Shown here piece by piece: positions 42,209-51,305 of a stretch of 64,000 nt of DNA. How positions within the stretch are numbered: the first letter of the stretch is position 1; the number at the start of each line of letters is the position of its first letter. The stretch lies in the NCBI RefSeq assembly GCF_030159595.1, contig NZ_BSKJ01000004.1, forward strand, positions 163,747 through 227,746. Direction: 5' to 3'. Under the pieces are notes generated by a model, which was not told the DNA's origin, searched no databases, and saw nothing but the letters and a program-made list of their open reading frames with translations. A program made the position numbers and the translations under genes. The DNA is from Pseudomonas putida. Lineage in GTDB: Bacteria > Pseudomonadota > Gammaproteobacteria > Pseudomonadales > Pseudomonadaceae.

Positions 42209-43186
42209 ATGAACGCCTTTACGCAGATCGACGAACTTGTGATGCCGCTGCCGCTCGAACCGCGTGGTTACACCATCGCCCCCTCGAAACAGTCGCCGCG
42301 CCTGCTGGAGCTGACCTTTGCCCGCGAAACCGTCGAAGCGTTCGTCCAGGCCGTTGCCCAATGGCCGGTGCAGGCGCTGGAGTACAAGTCGTTCCTGCGT
42401 TTCCGCCTAGGCGAAATCCTTGATGAGCTGTGCCAGGGCACCTTGCGCCCGGTGCTGCTCAACACCATCCTCGACCGCGCTACAGGTGGCATGCTGATTA
42501 CCCCGCTGGGCCTGGACGACGTGAGCCAGGCGGAGGACATGGTCAAGTTCACGACCGCCTGCGCCCACCTGATCGGCCGTTCCAACTACGACGCCATGAG
42601 CGGTCAGTTCTATGCGCGCTTCGTGGTGGTCAACACCGACAACTCCGACAGCTACCTGCGCCAGCCGCACCGGGTCATGGAGCTGCACAACGACGGCACC
42701 TTCGTTAACCAGATCACCGACTATGTGCTGATGCTGAAGATCGACGAAAAGAACATGGAAGGTGGTAACTCGCTGCTGCTGCACCTGGACGACTGGGAGC
42801 AATGCGAGGAATTCTTCCGCCACCCGATGGCACGCCGCGACATGCGCTGGACTGCGCCGCCGAGCAAGAAGGTTGCCGAGGACGTCTTCCACTCGGTATT
42901 CGACACCGATGCCGAAGGCCGCCCGACCATGCGCTACATTGACCAGTTCGTGCAGCCGGAAAACTACGAAGAAGGTATCTGGCTGAACGCCCTGTCCGAT
43001 TCGCTGGAAGGTAGCGAGAAGAAGGTGTCGGTACCGGTGGGTGTAGGCAGCTTCTTGCTGATCAACAACCTGTTCTGGCTGCATGGCCGCGACCGCTTCA
43101 CCCCGCACGAGGGCCTGCGCCGTGAACTGATGCGTCAGCGTGGTTACGTCGCCTTCCCCAAACCGCTGTACCAGCGCGGGCAATAA
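42209..43186 (+). CDS. glaH: Glutarate 2-hydroxylase (Fe(II)/2-oxoglutarate dioxygenase, CsiD)
   Basis: The 325-residue protein has the iron triad at H160 and D162 (MELHNDGTF) and H292 (FWLHGRDRF), the same numbering as the E. coli enzyme, plus the 2-oxoglutarate-binding arginine near the C-terminus ([13 protein letters not shown]). It converts glutarate to L-2-hydroxyglutarate using oxygen and 2-oxoglutarate, in lysine and 5-aminovalerate breakdown. Divergent from glaR and followed by lhgO, which completes the route. Confidence 0.96.
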   Translation: MNAFTQIDELVMPLPLEPRGYTIAPSKQSPRLLELTFARETVEAFVQAVAQWPVQALEYKSFLRFRLGEILDELCQGTLRPVLLNTILDRATGGMLITPLGLDDVSQAEDMVKFTTACAHLIGRSNYDAMSGQFYARFVVVNTDNSDSYLRQPHRVMELHNDGTFVNQITDYVLMLKIDEKNMEGGNSLLLHLDDWEQCEEFFRHPMARRDMRWTAPPSKKVAEDVFHSVFDTDAEGRPTMRYIDQFVQPENYEEGIWLNALSDSLEGSEKKVSVPVGVGSFLLINNLFWLHGRDRFTPHEGLRRELMRQRGYVAFPKPLYQRGQ

Positions 43187-43300
43187 TGACAGGGCGCAGG
43201 GCGGGCGCCCGCCCATGCGCCTTTGCACAAAACGATGCCACCAGGGCCCGCGCGGGCCTTGGTGAGCCAGCCAGGCAATGCCTGCGTGTGAGGTAAGGTT

Positions 43301-44551
43301 GTGTACGATTTCATCATTATTGGCGGTGGCATTGTGGGCATGTCCACGGCCATGCACCTGATCAAGGTCTACCCGGACGCGAAAATTCTCCTGCTGGAGA
43401 AGGAATCCGGCCCGGCCCGCCACCAGACCGGCCACAACAGCGGCGTGATTCACGCTGGCGTCTATTACACTCCGGGTAGCCTCAAGGCGCGCTTCTGCCT
43501 GGAAGGCAACAAGGCCACCAAGGCCTTCTGCACCCAGCACGGCATCCGTTTCGATGAGTGCGGCAAGTTGCTGGTGGCGACCAACGACCTGGAAATGCAG
43601 CGCATGAAGGCGCTGTGGGAGCGTACTGAGGCCAATGGCCTGGAGCGCTACTGGCTGTCGGCAGACGAGTTGCGCGAGCGCGAGCCCAATATTGTGGGAA
43701 TGGGTGGCATCTTCGTGCCGTCCAGCGGCATCGTCAATTACGCCGAAGTTACCGCCGCCATGGCCGCGGAATTTCAGCGTGCCGGTGGCGAAATCCGCTA
43801 TGGCGCCGAAGTGGTCGGTTTGCAGGAACAGGCTAGCGAAGTGATCGTACGCACACAGCGCGACGAATTCCGCAGCCGCTTCCTGGTGACCTGCTCTGGC
43901 CTGATGGCCGACCGCGTGGTGAGCATGCTGGGCCTGCGCACCGAGTTTGTCATCTGCCCGTTCCGTGGTGAGTACTACCTGCTGCCCAAGCAGCACAACC
44001 AGATCGTCAACCACCTGATCTACCCGATTCCCGACCCGTCGATGCCATTTTTGGGCGTGCACCTGACCCGCATGATCGACGGCACCGTCACCGTCGGCCC
44101 GAACGCCGTGCTGGCGATGAAGCGCGAGGGCTACCGCAAGACCGACGTCAGCCCCAGCGACCTGTTCCAGACCCTGACGACCCCCGGCATTCTCAAGGTG
44201 CTGGCGAAGAACTTCCGCCCGGGCCTGATCGAGATGAAGAACTCGCTGTTCAAGGGCGGCTACCTCAAGCAGGTGCAGAAGTACTGCCCGAGCATCACCA
44301 AGGCCGATCTCACCGCTTACCCGGCCGGCGTGCGTGCCCAGGCGGTGTCGCGCGACGGCAAGCTGATCGACGACTTCCTGTTCGTCAACACTGCGCGCAG
44401 CGTCAACGTGTGCAACGCACCGTCACCGGCCGCCACCTCGGCCATCCCCATCGGCGCCTACATCGTCGAGAAAGTGTGTGAGCAGGTCAGCCTGCAAGGG
44501 GGCAACTTCCCCAAGGCAGATCGTGCAGCCCGCCAGCGGGCTGCCAGCTGA
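43301..44551 (+). CDS. lhgO: L-2-hydroxyglutarate oxidase / dehydrogenase
   Basis: The 416-residue FAD enzyme starts at GTG 43301 with an FAD-binding motif at the very N-terminus (IIIGGGIVGMSTAMHL) and has HQTGHNSGVIHAGVYYTPGS and, near the C-terminus, RSVNVCNAPSPAATSAIPIG. It oxidises L-2-hydroxyglutarate to 2-oxoglutarate and passes electrons to the membrane quinone pool, regenerating the co-substrate of GlaH. It lies 115 bases after glaH in the same direction. Confidence 0.95.
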   Translation: MYDFIIIGGGIVGMSTAMHLIKVYPDAKILLLEKESGPARHQTGHNSGVIHAGVYYTPGSLKARFCLEGNKATKAFCTQHGIRFDECGKLLVATNDLEMQRMKALWERTEANGLERYWLSADELREREPNIVGMGGIFVPSSGIVNYAEVTAAMAAEFQRAGGEIRYGAEVVGLQEQASEVIVRTQRDEFRSRFLVTCSGLMADRVVSMLGLRTEFVICPFRGEYYLLPKQHNQIVNHLIYPIPDPSMPFLGVHLTRMIDGTVTVGPNAVLAMKREGYRKTDVSPSDLFQTLTTPGILKVLAKNFRPGLIEMKNSLFKGGYLKQVQKYCPSITKADLTAYPAGVRAQAVSRDGKLIDDFLFVNTARSVNVCNAPSPAATSAIPIGAYIVEKVCEQVSLQGGNFPKADRAARQRAAS

Positions 44552-44594
44552 CGCACCCGTAATACCTCTGCGGTTTCGTTTTACTCAACCCGAA

Positions 44595-44631
44595 CTGCCC
44601 TACTCACCATTTAGGGCAGGGCGGGCTTTTT
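44595..44631 (+). terminator. Possible terminator after lhgO
   Basis: CTGCCCTA and TAGGGCAG form an 8-bp stem around a 9-base loop, with GGCGGG and a run of five T a few bases later. The gap between stem and T-run makes it a weak or partial terminator before gabP. Confidence 0.45.
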
Positions 44632-44701
44632 CGCGCCTGCGTCGGTGATCGTGCAGCCGACGGCCCCTGCGTGGGCAAGACAAAAACAACAAGGTAGTGC
44701 C

Positions 44702-46093
44702 ATGCAAACCCACAAGAACAATTTGAGTCATGGATTGAAATCACGGCATGTCACCATGCTGTCCATTGCCGGCGTGATCGGTGCCGGGCTGTTCGTTGGC
44801 TCTGGTCGTGCTATTGCTGAAGCGGGGCCGGCCACCATTCTGGCCTACATCCTGGCGGGTGGCCTGGTGGTGCTGGTGATGCGCATGCTGGCCGAAATGG
44901 CCGTTGCTTCACCAGATACCGGTTCGTTTTCCACCTACGCCGACCTCGCCATCGGAAAATGGGCCGGCTACACCATCGGTTGGCTGTATTGGTGGTTCTG
45001 GGTGTTGATCATCCCGATCGAAGCCAACATCGCCGCCACTATCATCAATTCCTGGGTCCCGCAGATGGAGATCTGGGTGTTGTCGTTGGTGATTACCTTG
45101 TTGCTGACCGCCACCAACCTGTTCAGCGTGAAGAACTACGGCGAGTTCGAGTTCTGGCTGGCACTGGTAAAAGTGGTGGCGATTGTCGCTTTCATTGCAC
45201 TGGGCGTGTGTGCCATTTTCGGCCTGCTGCCTGGCTCCGGTGTCAGCGGTGTTTCGCGCCTGTGGGAAAACGGCGGCTTCATGCCCAATGGTTTCGGTGC
45301 GGTGCTGAGCGCCATGCTGATTACCATGTTCTCGTTCCTCGGCGCCGAGGTGGTAACCATTGCCGCTGCTGAATCGGATGAAGCGGGCAAGCACATTTCC
45401 AAGGCCACCAACTCGGTAATCTGGCGGATTACCTTGTTCTATATCCTATCGATCTTCATCGTTATCGCGCTGGTGCCGTGGACCGACCCGCGTCTGGCCA
45501 CCGAGGGATCCTACTTCGCAGTGCTGGACACCCTCGGCGTGTCGAATGCCAAGGCCATCATCGATTTCGTGGTACTCACATCGGTGACCAGTTGCCTCAA
45601 CTCGTCGCTGTACACCGCTTCGCGCATGGTCTACTCGCTGAGCCGTCGTGGTGATGCACCGGCCTGCGCCCAGGTGACCAGTCGCAGTGGCACGCCCGTG
45701 GTGGCTGTGTTGCTGTCCACCGGCGCAGCGTTTTTGGCGGTGATCGCCAATTACCTGGTCCCGGCCAAGGTGTTCGGCTTCCTCATGGCCAGTTCCGGCG
45801 CCATCGCACTGCTGGTCTATCTGGTCATCGCCATTTCCCAGCTGCGCCTGCGCCAGCGCTTGACCGCGCAAGGCAAGACCCTGGATTACCGTATGTGGTT
45901 GTTTCCGTGGTTGACCTGGGGTGTGATCCTGTTCATCAGTGGCGTGCTGGTACTGATGCTGTTCCGTCCGGATCACCGGCTGGAAGTGGTATCGACCATG
46001 GTGCTGGCGGTGCTGGTGGTGTGCTCCGGCTTGCTGGTCACGCGCCGCCGGGCACGTGGGGTACCTGTGCGCAGCGTAGGGCAGGGCGCCTGA
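44702..46093 (+). CDS. gabP: Amino acid permease, GabP-like
   Basis: The 463-residue protein has twelve predicted membrane helices and APC-family motifs: GLKSRHVTMLSIAGVIGAGL near the N-terminus and EMAVASPDTGSFSTYADLAI in helix 3 and its loop. The wording is that of 4-aminobutyrate permeases. Its place after glaH-lhgO matches the glaH-lhgO-gab cluster of E. coli, although gabD and gabT are absent here. The substrate could be 4-aminobutyrate or 5-aminovalerate, a glutarate precursor. ATG 44702 follows AAGG. Confidence 0.85.
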   Translation: MQTHKNNLSHGLKSRHVTMLSIAGVIGAGLFVGSGRAIAEAGPATILAYILAGGLVVLVMRMLAEMAVASPDTGSFSTYADLAIGKWAGYTIGWLYWWFWVLIIPIEANIAATIINSWVPQMEIWVLSLVITLLLTATNLFSVKNYGEFEFWLALVKVVAIVAFIALGVCAIFGLLPGSGVSGVSRLWENGGFMPNGFGAVLSAMLITMFSFLGAEVVTIAAAESDEAGKHISKATNSVIWRITLFYILSIFIVIALVPWTDPRLATEGSYFAVLDTLGVSNAKAIIDFVVLTSVTSCLNSSLYTASRMVYSLSRRGDAPACAQVTSRSGTPVVAVLLSTGAAFLAVIANYLVPAKVFGFLMASSGAIALLVYLVIAISQLRLRQRLTAQGKTLDYRMWLFPWLTWGVILFISGVLVLMLFRPDHRLEVVSTMVLAVLVVCSGLLVTRRRARGVPVRSVGQGA

Positions 46094-46181
46094 CAAGTCT
46101 GGTCTGAAGACAGACGAGCAAGTCGCATCCGGCTGTGAGAGGATGACCACCAATCACAGCCAGGACCCTGAACGCAGCCTG

Positions 46182-47075
46182 ATGAAGACACCCAAAAGAA
46201 TCGAACCCCTGATCGAAGACGGCCTGGTCGACGAAGTATTGCGGCCGTTGATGAGTGGAAAAGAGGCCGCCGTGTATGTGGTGCGCTGTGGCAGCCAGGT
46301 ACGTTGCGCCAAGGTCTATAAAGAAGCCAACAAGCGCAGCTTCCGCCAGGCCGCCGAGTACCAGGAAGGCCGCAAGGTACGCAACAGCCGCCAGGCCAGG
46401 GCCATGGCCAAAGGCAGCAAGTACGGCCGCAAGGAAGCCGAAGACGCCTGGCAGAACGCCGAAGTGGCGGCGCTGTTCCGCCTGGCCAGTGCGGGCGTGA
46501 GGGTGCCCAAACCCTACGACTTCCAGGACGGCGTGCTGCTGATGGAGCTGGTCACGGATGCTGACGGTGATGCGGCCCCACGCCTGAATGACGTGCACCT
46601 TGAAGCTGAGGAAGCCCGCACGTTCCACGCCTTTGTCATCCGCCAGATCGTGCTGATGCTGTGTGCCGGGCTGGTGCACGGCGACCTGTCCGAGTTCAAC
46701 GTGCTGCTAGGCCCTGACGGGCCGGTGATCATCGATTTGCCGCAGGCGGTGGATGCGGCGGCCAACAACCATGCCTTCAACATGCTGCAGCGCGATGTGG
46801 ACAACATGGCCCACTATTTCGGGCGCTTTGCCCCGGAGCTGAAAAGCACGCGGTATGCGCAAGAGATGTGGGCGCTGTTCGAGGCTGGTGATTTGCTGCC
46901 CGACAGCCCATTGTCTGGGGTGTTCGAGGATGACGAACATGAAGCTGATGTAACGGGAGTAATGCGCGAGATCGATGCAGCCCGGATGGATGACGCCCGC
47001 CGCCGAGCAGCGCGCGTCGAAGCCGAGCATGGGCCGGCCAAGGCTGAAGAGCCGACGCCACCCTGGCTTCAGTAA
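46182..47075 (+). CDS. RIO-family serine/threonine protein kinase (PA4780-like)
   Basis: The 297-residue protein has a RIO1-type kinase core: GKEAAVYVVRCG (nucleotide loop, about 27-38), CAKVYKEANKRSFRQ (ATP lysine), GLVHGDLSEFNVLL (catalytic aspartate) and VIIDLPQAVD (metal aspartate). Bacterial RIO kinases of this kind exist in Pseudomonas but their targets are not settled. The N-terminus MKTPKRIEPLIEDGLVDEVL is conserved-looking, so I used ATG 46182; an ATG at 46143 in frame is possible. Confidence 0.88.
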   Translation: MKTPKRIEPLIEDGLVDEVLRPLMSGKEAAVYVVRCGSQVRCAKVYKEANKRSFRQAAEYQEGRKVRNSRQARAMAKGSKYGRKEAEDAWQNAEVAALFRLASAGVRVPKPYDFQDGVLLMELVTDADGDAAPRLNDVHLEAEEARTFHAFVIRQIVLMLCAGLVHGDLSEFNVLLGPDGPVIIDLPQAVDAAANNHAFNMLQRDVDNMAHYFGRFAPELKSTRYAQEMWALFEAGDLLPDSPLSGVFEDDEHEADVTGVMREIDAARMDDARRRAARVEAEHGPAKAEEPTPPWLQ

Positions 47076-47082
47076 CCGGTCA

Positions 47083-47110
47083 CCTCTACGCGGGCACGCC
47101 CGCGTAGAGG
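47083..47110. terminator. Long perfect hairpin after the RIO kinase gene
   Basis: CCTCTACGCGGGC and GCCCGCGTAGAGG pair over 13 bp around a 2-base loop, 8 bases after the RIO kinase stop. There is no T-run, but it is placed as a terminator. Confidence 0.5.
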
Positions 47111-47229
47111 CCTGCACAGGCAAAACATGGCCATTGCCATTGACGCAAGACACTATCTCGTCAATTGGCCTTTTCACTGGCGCGTGACAGGCATAAGGTA
47201 TACGCCGTTCAAAATGCCCTGGAGCTGTC

Positions 47230-48204
47230 ATGTCCAACCAATTCCCGTCCGTTCGCCCCCGCCGCCTGCGCCAGAACGAGTCCCTGCGCACGATCTTCCA
47301 GGAAACCGAATTCCGCCTGGAAGACCTGATCCTGCCAATCTTCGTCGAAGAGGGCATCGATGACTTCGTGCCGATCACCAGCATGCCCGGTGTCAATCGC
47401 ATCCCCGAGAAGCTGCTGGCCCAGGAAATCGAGCGCTACGCCCGTGCCGGCATCAAGTCGGTGATGACCTTTGGCGTATCGCACAACCTGGACGCTGTCG
47501 GTAGCGATACCTGGAACGAAAACGGCCTGGTTGCGCGCATGTCGCGCATCTGCAAGGACACCGTGCCGGAAATGGTGGTGATGTCCGACACCTGCTTCTG
47601 CGAATACACCAGCCACGGCCACTGCGGCGTGCTGCATGACCACGGTGTGGACAACGACGCCACCCTGGCCAACCTCGGCAAGCAGGCGGTCATCGCCGCC
47701 GCTGCCGGTGCCGACTTCATCGCCCCGTCGGCGGCGATGGATGGCCAGGTACAGGCTATCCGCAGCGCGCTGGATGGCGCGGGTTTCCACGACACGGCGA
47801 TCATGGCCTATTCGACCAAGTTCGCCTCGTCGCTGTATGGCCCGTTCCGTGAAGCCGGCGGTACCGCGCTGAAGGGCGACCGCAAGAGCTACCAGATGAA
47901 CCCGATGAACCGCCGCGAAGCGGTGCGCGAGTCGCTGCTGGACGAGCAGGAGGGGGCGGACGTGTTGATGGTCAAGCCGGCCGGCGCCTACCTTGACGTG
48001 ATCGCCGACATCCGCGCCGCGTCGCGCCTGCCGCTGGCGGCGTATCAGGTGAGCGGCGAGTACGCGATGATCAAGTTCGGCGGCCTGGCCGGCGCCATCG
48101 ATGAAGGCCGGGTGGTGCGTGAAAGCATTGGCGCAATCAAGCGTGCCGGTGCTGACCTGATCCTGACCTACTTCGCCATGGACCTGGCCCGCGAAGGTAT
48201 CTGA
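47230..48204 (+). CDS. hemB: Delta-aminolevulinic acid dehydratase, cysteine-rich zinc type
   Basis: The 324-residue protein (same length as E. coli HemB) joins two 5-aminolevulinates into porphobilinogen for heme. K197 (AYSTKFASS) and K249 (LMVKPAG) are the substrate Schiff-base lysines. At 120-132 it reads [13 protein letters not shown], with C122, C124 and C132 forming the zinc site of E. coli and animal enzymes. The well-known P. aeruginosa HemB is magnesium-dependent with aspartates at these positions, so this is probably a second, zinc-using copy. No other heme genes are adjacent. Confidence 0.93.
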   Translation: MSNQFPSVRPRRLRQNESLRTIFQETEFRLEDLILPIFVEEGIDDFVPITSMPGVNRIPEKLLAQEIERYARAGIKSVMTFGVSHNLDAVGSDTWNENGLVARMSRICKDTVPEMVVMSDTCFCEYTSHGHCGVLHDHGVDNDATLANLGKQAVIAAAAGADFIAPSAAMDGQVQAIRSALDGAGFHDTAIMAYSTKFASSLYGPFREAGGTALKGDRKSYQMNPMNRREAVRESLLDEQEGADVLMVKPAGAYLDVIADIRAASRLPLAAYQVSGEYAMIKFGGLAGAIDEGRVVRESIGAIKRAGADLILTYFAMDLAREGI

Positions 48205-48224
48205 CGCCAAGCCCTCAGGTATGA

Positions 48225-48254
48225 AAAAGCCGCTGCATGTGCAGCGGCTTTTCT
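48225..48254. terminator. Bidirectional rho-independent terminator
   Basis: AAAAGCCGCTGCA and TGCAGCGGCTTTT pair perfectly over 13 bp, with A and T runs at the ends that serve both strands. It separates the convergent hemB and MFS carrier genes. Confidence 0.9.
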
Positions 48255-48270
48255 TTGCAAGCGGCGGCTT

Positions 48271-49605
48271 TTACAGTGCTGCTGCTTCCTGCAGGCTCAT
48301 CGACTTGGTCTCGGGTGCCAGCACCAGCGACACGGCCAGCCCCAGCATGGTGATCGCCGCTGCAGCGAACATCGTGTTGGCGATGCCGTAGTGCTCCAGC
48401 GAAATCGGTACCAGCCAGGTACCGATGGCCGAGCTAAAGGCAGCCAGGGAGGCGCCCATGCCCACCGCGAATGCGCGGATTTCGGTGGGGAACAGCTCGT
48501 TCGGGTAGACGAACTCCAGCACTTGCGCGCCGCCAATGAACAGCGCGTAGGCGCCGAACAGCGACAGCACCACCCAGCCCTGTGCATCCGGGAACAGACC
48601 CAACCCCAGTAGCGCCAGCCCCGACCACAGGAAGCTGTGGAGGATGATCGTGCGTCGGCCCAGGTAGTTGATCAGCCAGGTGGCGATGATGCAGCCCAGT
48701 ACCAGAATCAGGGTGATACCCATCGAACCGTAGGCGGCCAGGTTGCCGGTCAGTTGCAGTGCCTGGAAGAGCTTGGGCACGAAGGCATACACGGCGAACA
48801 GCGGGATCACTGCGCACGCCCAGAACATCACCACGAACAGGATGCGCTTGCCGTAGCCGGCGCGCAGGGCGCCGATGAACGACATGGCCTCGCCCGAGGC
48901 ACTGTCATCGCTGATGTTGCGCAGCGAAAAGTCACGCCCATACACCTTGCGGATGACGTGCTCGGCTTCTTTGTGTCGGCCTTTGCTCAGCAGCCAGCGT
49001 GGTGACTCTGGAGTACCCAGGCGGGCCAACAGCAGCAGGCCGGCAATGATGGCCGGGCTGGCCATGACGGTACGCCATTGTTCGGGACCTGCATCAGCCA
49101 GCATGAAATTGCCGGCAATATAGGCCAGCGCGGCACCGACAAACCACAGCACGGTCAGCAACGACAGCCGCGAACCCCGGGATTTCTGCGGAATGAACTC
49201 GGTCAGCAGCGAACCGGCGGCGGTGTATTCGATGCCGACCGCAAGCCCGCACAGCAGGCGAAGCACCGAAAGGGCCAGTGGGTCCTGGACCCACAGCATG
49301 CCGACCGACGACAGCATGACGATGGCCGGGGCAACGAAGAACAGCTTCTGCCGGCCCATGCGGTCGGTCAGCCAGCCGCCGAAGAAGCCGCCGGCGAATA
49401 CGCCGAGCAGGGCCATGGCGGCGACCATGCCTTGCCAGAACCCGCTCAGTTGCAGCGAGGCCGACATGGGAAGGGTAGCCACGCCGATGATGCTGAGGAT
49501 GTAACCGACCATCACCCAGCCCAGCCCGGTACGCAGGGTGAGCAGTTGATGGAAGCTGTTGATTTCAACGTCGTCGATCATGACGGGTTGGGCAGTGGAA
49601 CGCAT
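48271..49605 (-). CDS. MFS metabolite:proton symporter (sugar-porter-like)
   Basis: The 444-residue protein has twelve predicted membrane helices and sugar/metabolite porter signatures: GGWLTDRMGRQKLFF after helix 2, AAGSLLTEFIPQKSRGSRL after helix 4 and PESPRWLLSKGRHKEAEHV in the central loop, with PETKS at the end. It is a proton-coupled importer of the inner membrane. It starts 64 bases after the FAD oxidoreductase gene on the same strand, so the two likely form a transport-and-oxidise unit. Substrate unknown. Confidence 0.87.
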   Translation of the reverse strand: MRSTAQPVMIDDVEINSFHQLLTLRTGLGWVMVGYILSIIGVATLPMSASLQLSGFWQGMVAAMALLGVFAGGFFGGWLTDRMGRQKLFFVAPAIVMLSSVGMLWVQDPLALSVLRLLCGLAVGIEYTAAGSLLTEFIPQKSRGSRLSLLTVLWFVGAALAYIAGNFMLADAGPEQWRTVMASPAIIAGLLLLARLGTPESPRWLLSKGRHKEAEHVIRKVYGRDFSLRNISDDSASGEAMSFIGALRAGYGKRILFVVMFWACAVIPLFAVYAFVPKLFQALQLTGNLAAYGSMGITLILVLGCIIATWLINYLGRRTIILHSFLWSGLALLGLGLFPDAQGWVVLSLFGAYALFIGGAQVLEFVYPNELFPTEIRAFAVGMGASLAAFSSAIGTWLVPISLEHYGIANTMFAAAAITMLGLAVSLVLAPETKSMSLQEAAAL

Positions 49606-49669
49606 GATTTTCTCTTGATCTGGTAATAATGCAACGCAAGGCAGATGGCGGGCCTGGTAGCCCGCGTGG

Positions 49670-50989
49670 TCAGACTTCCAGGCCGGCGCGGAACTGGCCC
49701 CACTTGAGCACCGAGTTCACGCCAATGGATAGGAATGGCTGTGGCGGGGTCTTGTTCGGGCCTGGCGACGACAGCAGGAAGTCGATGTGCTCGTTACGTT
49801 CGCCAGCCAGCCAGTCGGCCAGCAGCTTGCCGGTGGCGGTACCGCGGGTGATGCCCAGGCCGTTGCAGCACAGCGCGCCGTACACGTTCGGTGCCAGCTG
49901 GCCGAAGAAGCCTTCGTGGTTTTCCGACAGGCAGATGGCGCCACTCCAGGAGTATTCGAACTCGACATTCCCGAGCATCGGGAAGCGTCGCTCGAACGAT
50001 TTGCGATGGGTCGGCAAATGGCTCTGCAGGGCGTTGGCGCGTGGGCGGCCGTCCGGGTAGAAGTTGAAGCTGTTGCGGATCAGGATGCGGTTGTCGGCAG
50101 TGCGGCGCACGGTGCTGCCGAACGGGTGCGCGGGGATCACGCCCCAGACCGGCTGGCCACCCAAGCGGGCTTGCTCTTGCTCGGTCAGTTGGCGGCTGAG
50201 GCTGGCGTACAGGAACGTCGGCAGCAGGCGGCCCTTGAGGAAACCGAATGCCGAGGCAAAGCCGTTGTTGGCCAGGATCAACTTGTCGGTGACGATGGTG
50301 CCACGGTCGTGCACCAGGGTGATCTTGTCGCCCTGCTCGATCGAGGTGATCGGCGTGTGTTCGTACAGGGTGACGTTGGCCGGCAGGTTGTCGGCCAGGC
50401 CCTTGACCAGCGCCGATGGCTGCAGCAGCAAGGTGCCGGGGATGTGCAGGGCCTTTTTGTAGTACGAGGTGCCGATGTGTGCGGGCAGGTCCTGCTCGTC
50501 GATCAGGGTGGAGCTGCAGCCGATTTTCTCCAGGCCACTGCGGTAGGCCTCAAGGATGGCAATGCCCTTGGCGCCGACGGCAGCCTGGTACTTGCCGGAG
50601 TCGGACATCTGGCAGTCGATGCCGTTGCGCTCGACGATGTCGCGCAGGTAGTCCTGACCGAGGGTATTCAGGCGCAGGATCTTGGTCGCGACGGTGACGT
50701 CGCCGATGTAGTCCTTGGCGCCGATGTCATGCGGCACATCGATGGCGAAACCGGCATTGCGGCCGGCGGAACCAAAGCCGACTTCCTGGGCTTCGACCAG
50801 CACGATCTCTTCATTGGGGAAGTTCAACGCCATCTGGCGCGCCGCTGCCAGGCCGGTCAAGCCAGCGCCGATGATGGTCCAGCGCGCTTCCTTGCGACCC
50901 GAATGGCCCGGGCGCGGCTGACGCTTGGGGCTGGTGTGGTACCAGCCCGGACGGGCGTCATCGCCAGGCAGCGAAGTTACTTTTTGCAT
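49670..50989 (-). CDS. FAD-dependent amine/amino-acid oxidoreductase (DadA/PuuB-like)
   Basis: The 439-residue protein has an FAD dinucleotide motif at about 38-56 (WTIIGAGLTGLAAARQMAL) followed by EIVLVEAQEVGFGSAGRNAG, the signature of the DAO group that contains gamma-glutamylputrescine oxidase. SWSGAICLSENHEGFFGQL and YGALCCNGLGITRGTATGKL complete the FAD site. It oxidises a primary or secondary amine, probably brought in by the downstream MFS carrier. ATG 50989 has GGAG upstream. The substrate is not identifiable from sequence alone. Confidence 0.87.
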   Translation of the reverse strand: MQKVTSLPGDDARPGWYHTSPKRQPRPGHSGRKEARWTIIGAGLTGLAAARQMALNFPNEEIVLVEAQEVGFGSAGRNAGFAIDVPHDIGAKDYIGDVTVATKILRLNTLGQDYLRDIVERNGIDCQMSDSGKYQAAVGAKGIAILEAYRSGLEKIGCSSTLIDEQDLPAHIGTSYYKKALHIPGTLLLQPSALVKGLADNLPANVTLYEHTPITSIEQGDKITLVHDRGTIVTDKLILANNGFASAFGFLKGRLLPTFLYASLSRQLTEQEQARLGGQPVWGVIPAHPFGSTVRRTADNRILIRNSFNFYPDGRPRANALQSHLPTHRKSFERRFPMLGNVEFEYSWSGAICLSENHEGFFGQLAPNVYGALCCNGLGITRGTATGKLLADWLAGERNEHIDFLLSSPGPNKTPPQPFLSIGVNSVLKWGQFRAGLEV

Positions 50990-51305
50990 TTATCTACTCC
51001 GGTTAACGATCTTGCACGGTGGCATGCCGCAGGCGGCACATCGGCCGTCGAGTGCGACATTTTGTCATTGTCTATCTGCATTATACAAATTGTCTACTAT
51101 TCGTTTTTGCAGATCTGTTCGCAGCTGATCCGGCTGCTACAGGTACGCCGTGGCACTGGCGGCCTCGGAGATCAAGGACGTGCGAAAGCTGCCGCAGGCG
51201 CAGCACGGCAACTCAGAGCAGAAGATAGAGGGCATCGACGCGCAGATCGTCGAGCAGAAGGCCAGGCGCAAGGTGCTGGCGTAGCAGCACCCATGCAGCG
51301 AGTCG
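50990..51305. other. 316-base intergenic region
   Basis: This segment separates the minus-strand FAD oxidoreductase start from the end of the DUF1275 gene. The part near 51000-51120 is AT-rich, with overlapping TATACAAATTGTCTAC-like sequence suitable for a promoter and operator. A short plus-strand frame (51150-51284) follows. No RNA gene or terminator was recognised. Confidence 0.5.
51150..51284 (+). pseudogene. Short coding-like frame, possible gene remnant
   Basis: A plus-strand frame from a GTG encodes 44 residues beginning MALAASEIKDVRKLPQAQ and ending with a charged helix (AQIVEQKARRKVLA). The charge pattern and codon choice look protein-like, but the ribosome site is weak and nothing recognisable lies up- or downstream in frame. 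It may be the end of a deleted gene or a small unrecognised protein. Confidence 0.3.

Noticed and set aside
42407..44062. A 551-codon open frame on the minus strand
   Set aside because: It is antisense to glaH and lhgO and shows the same compositional artefact.
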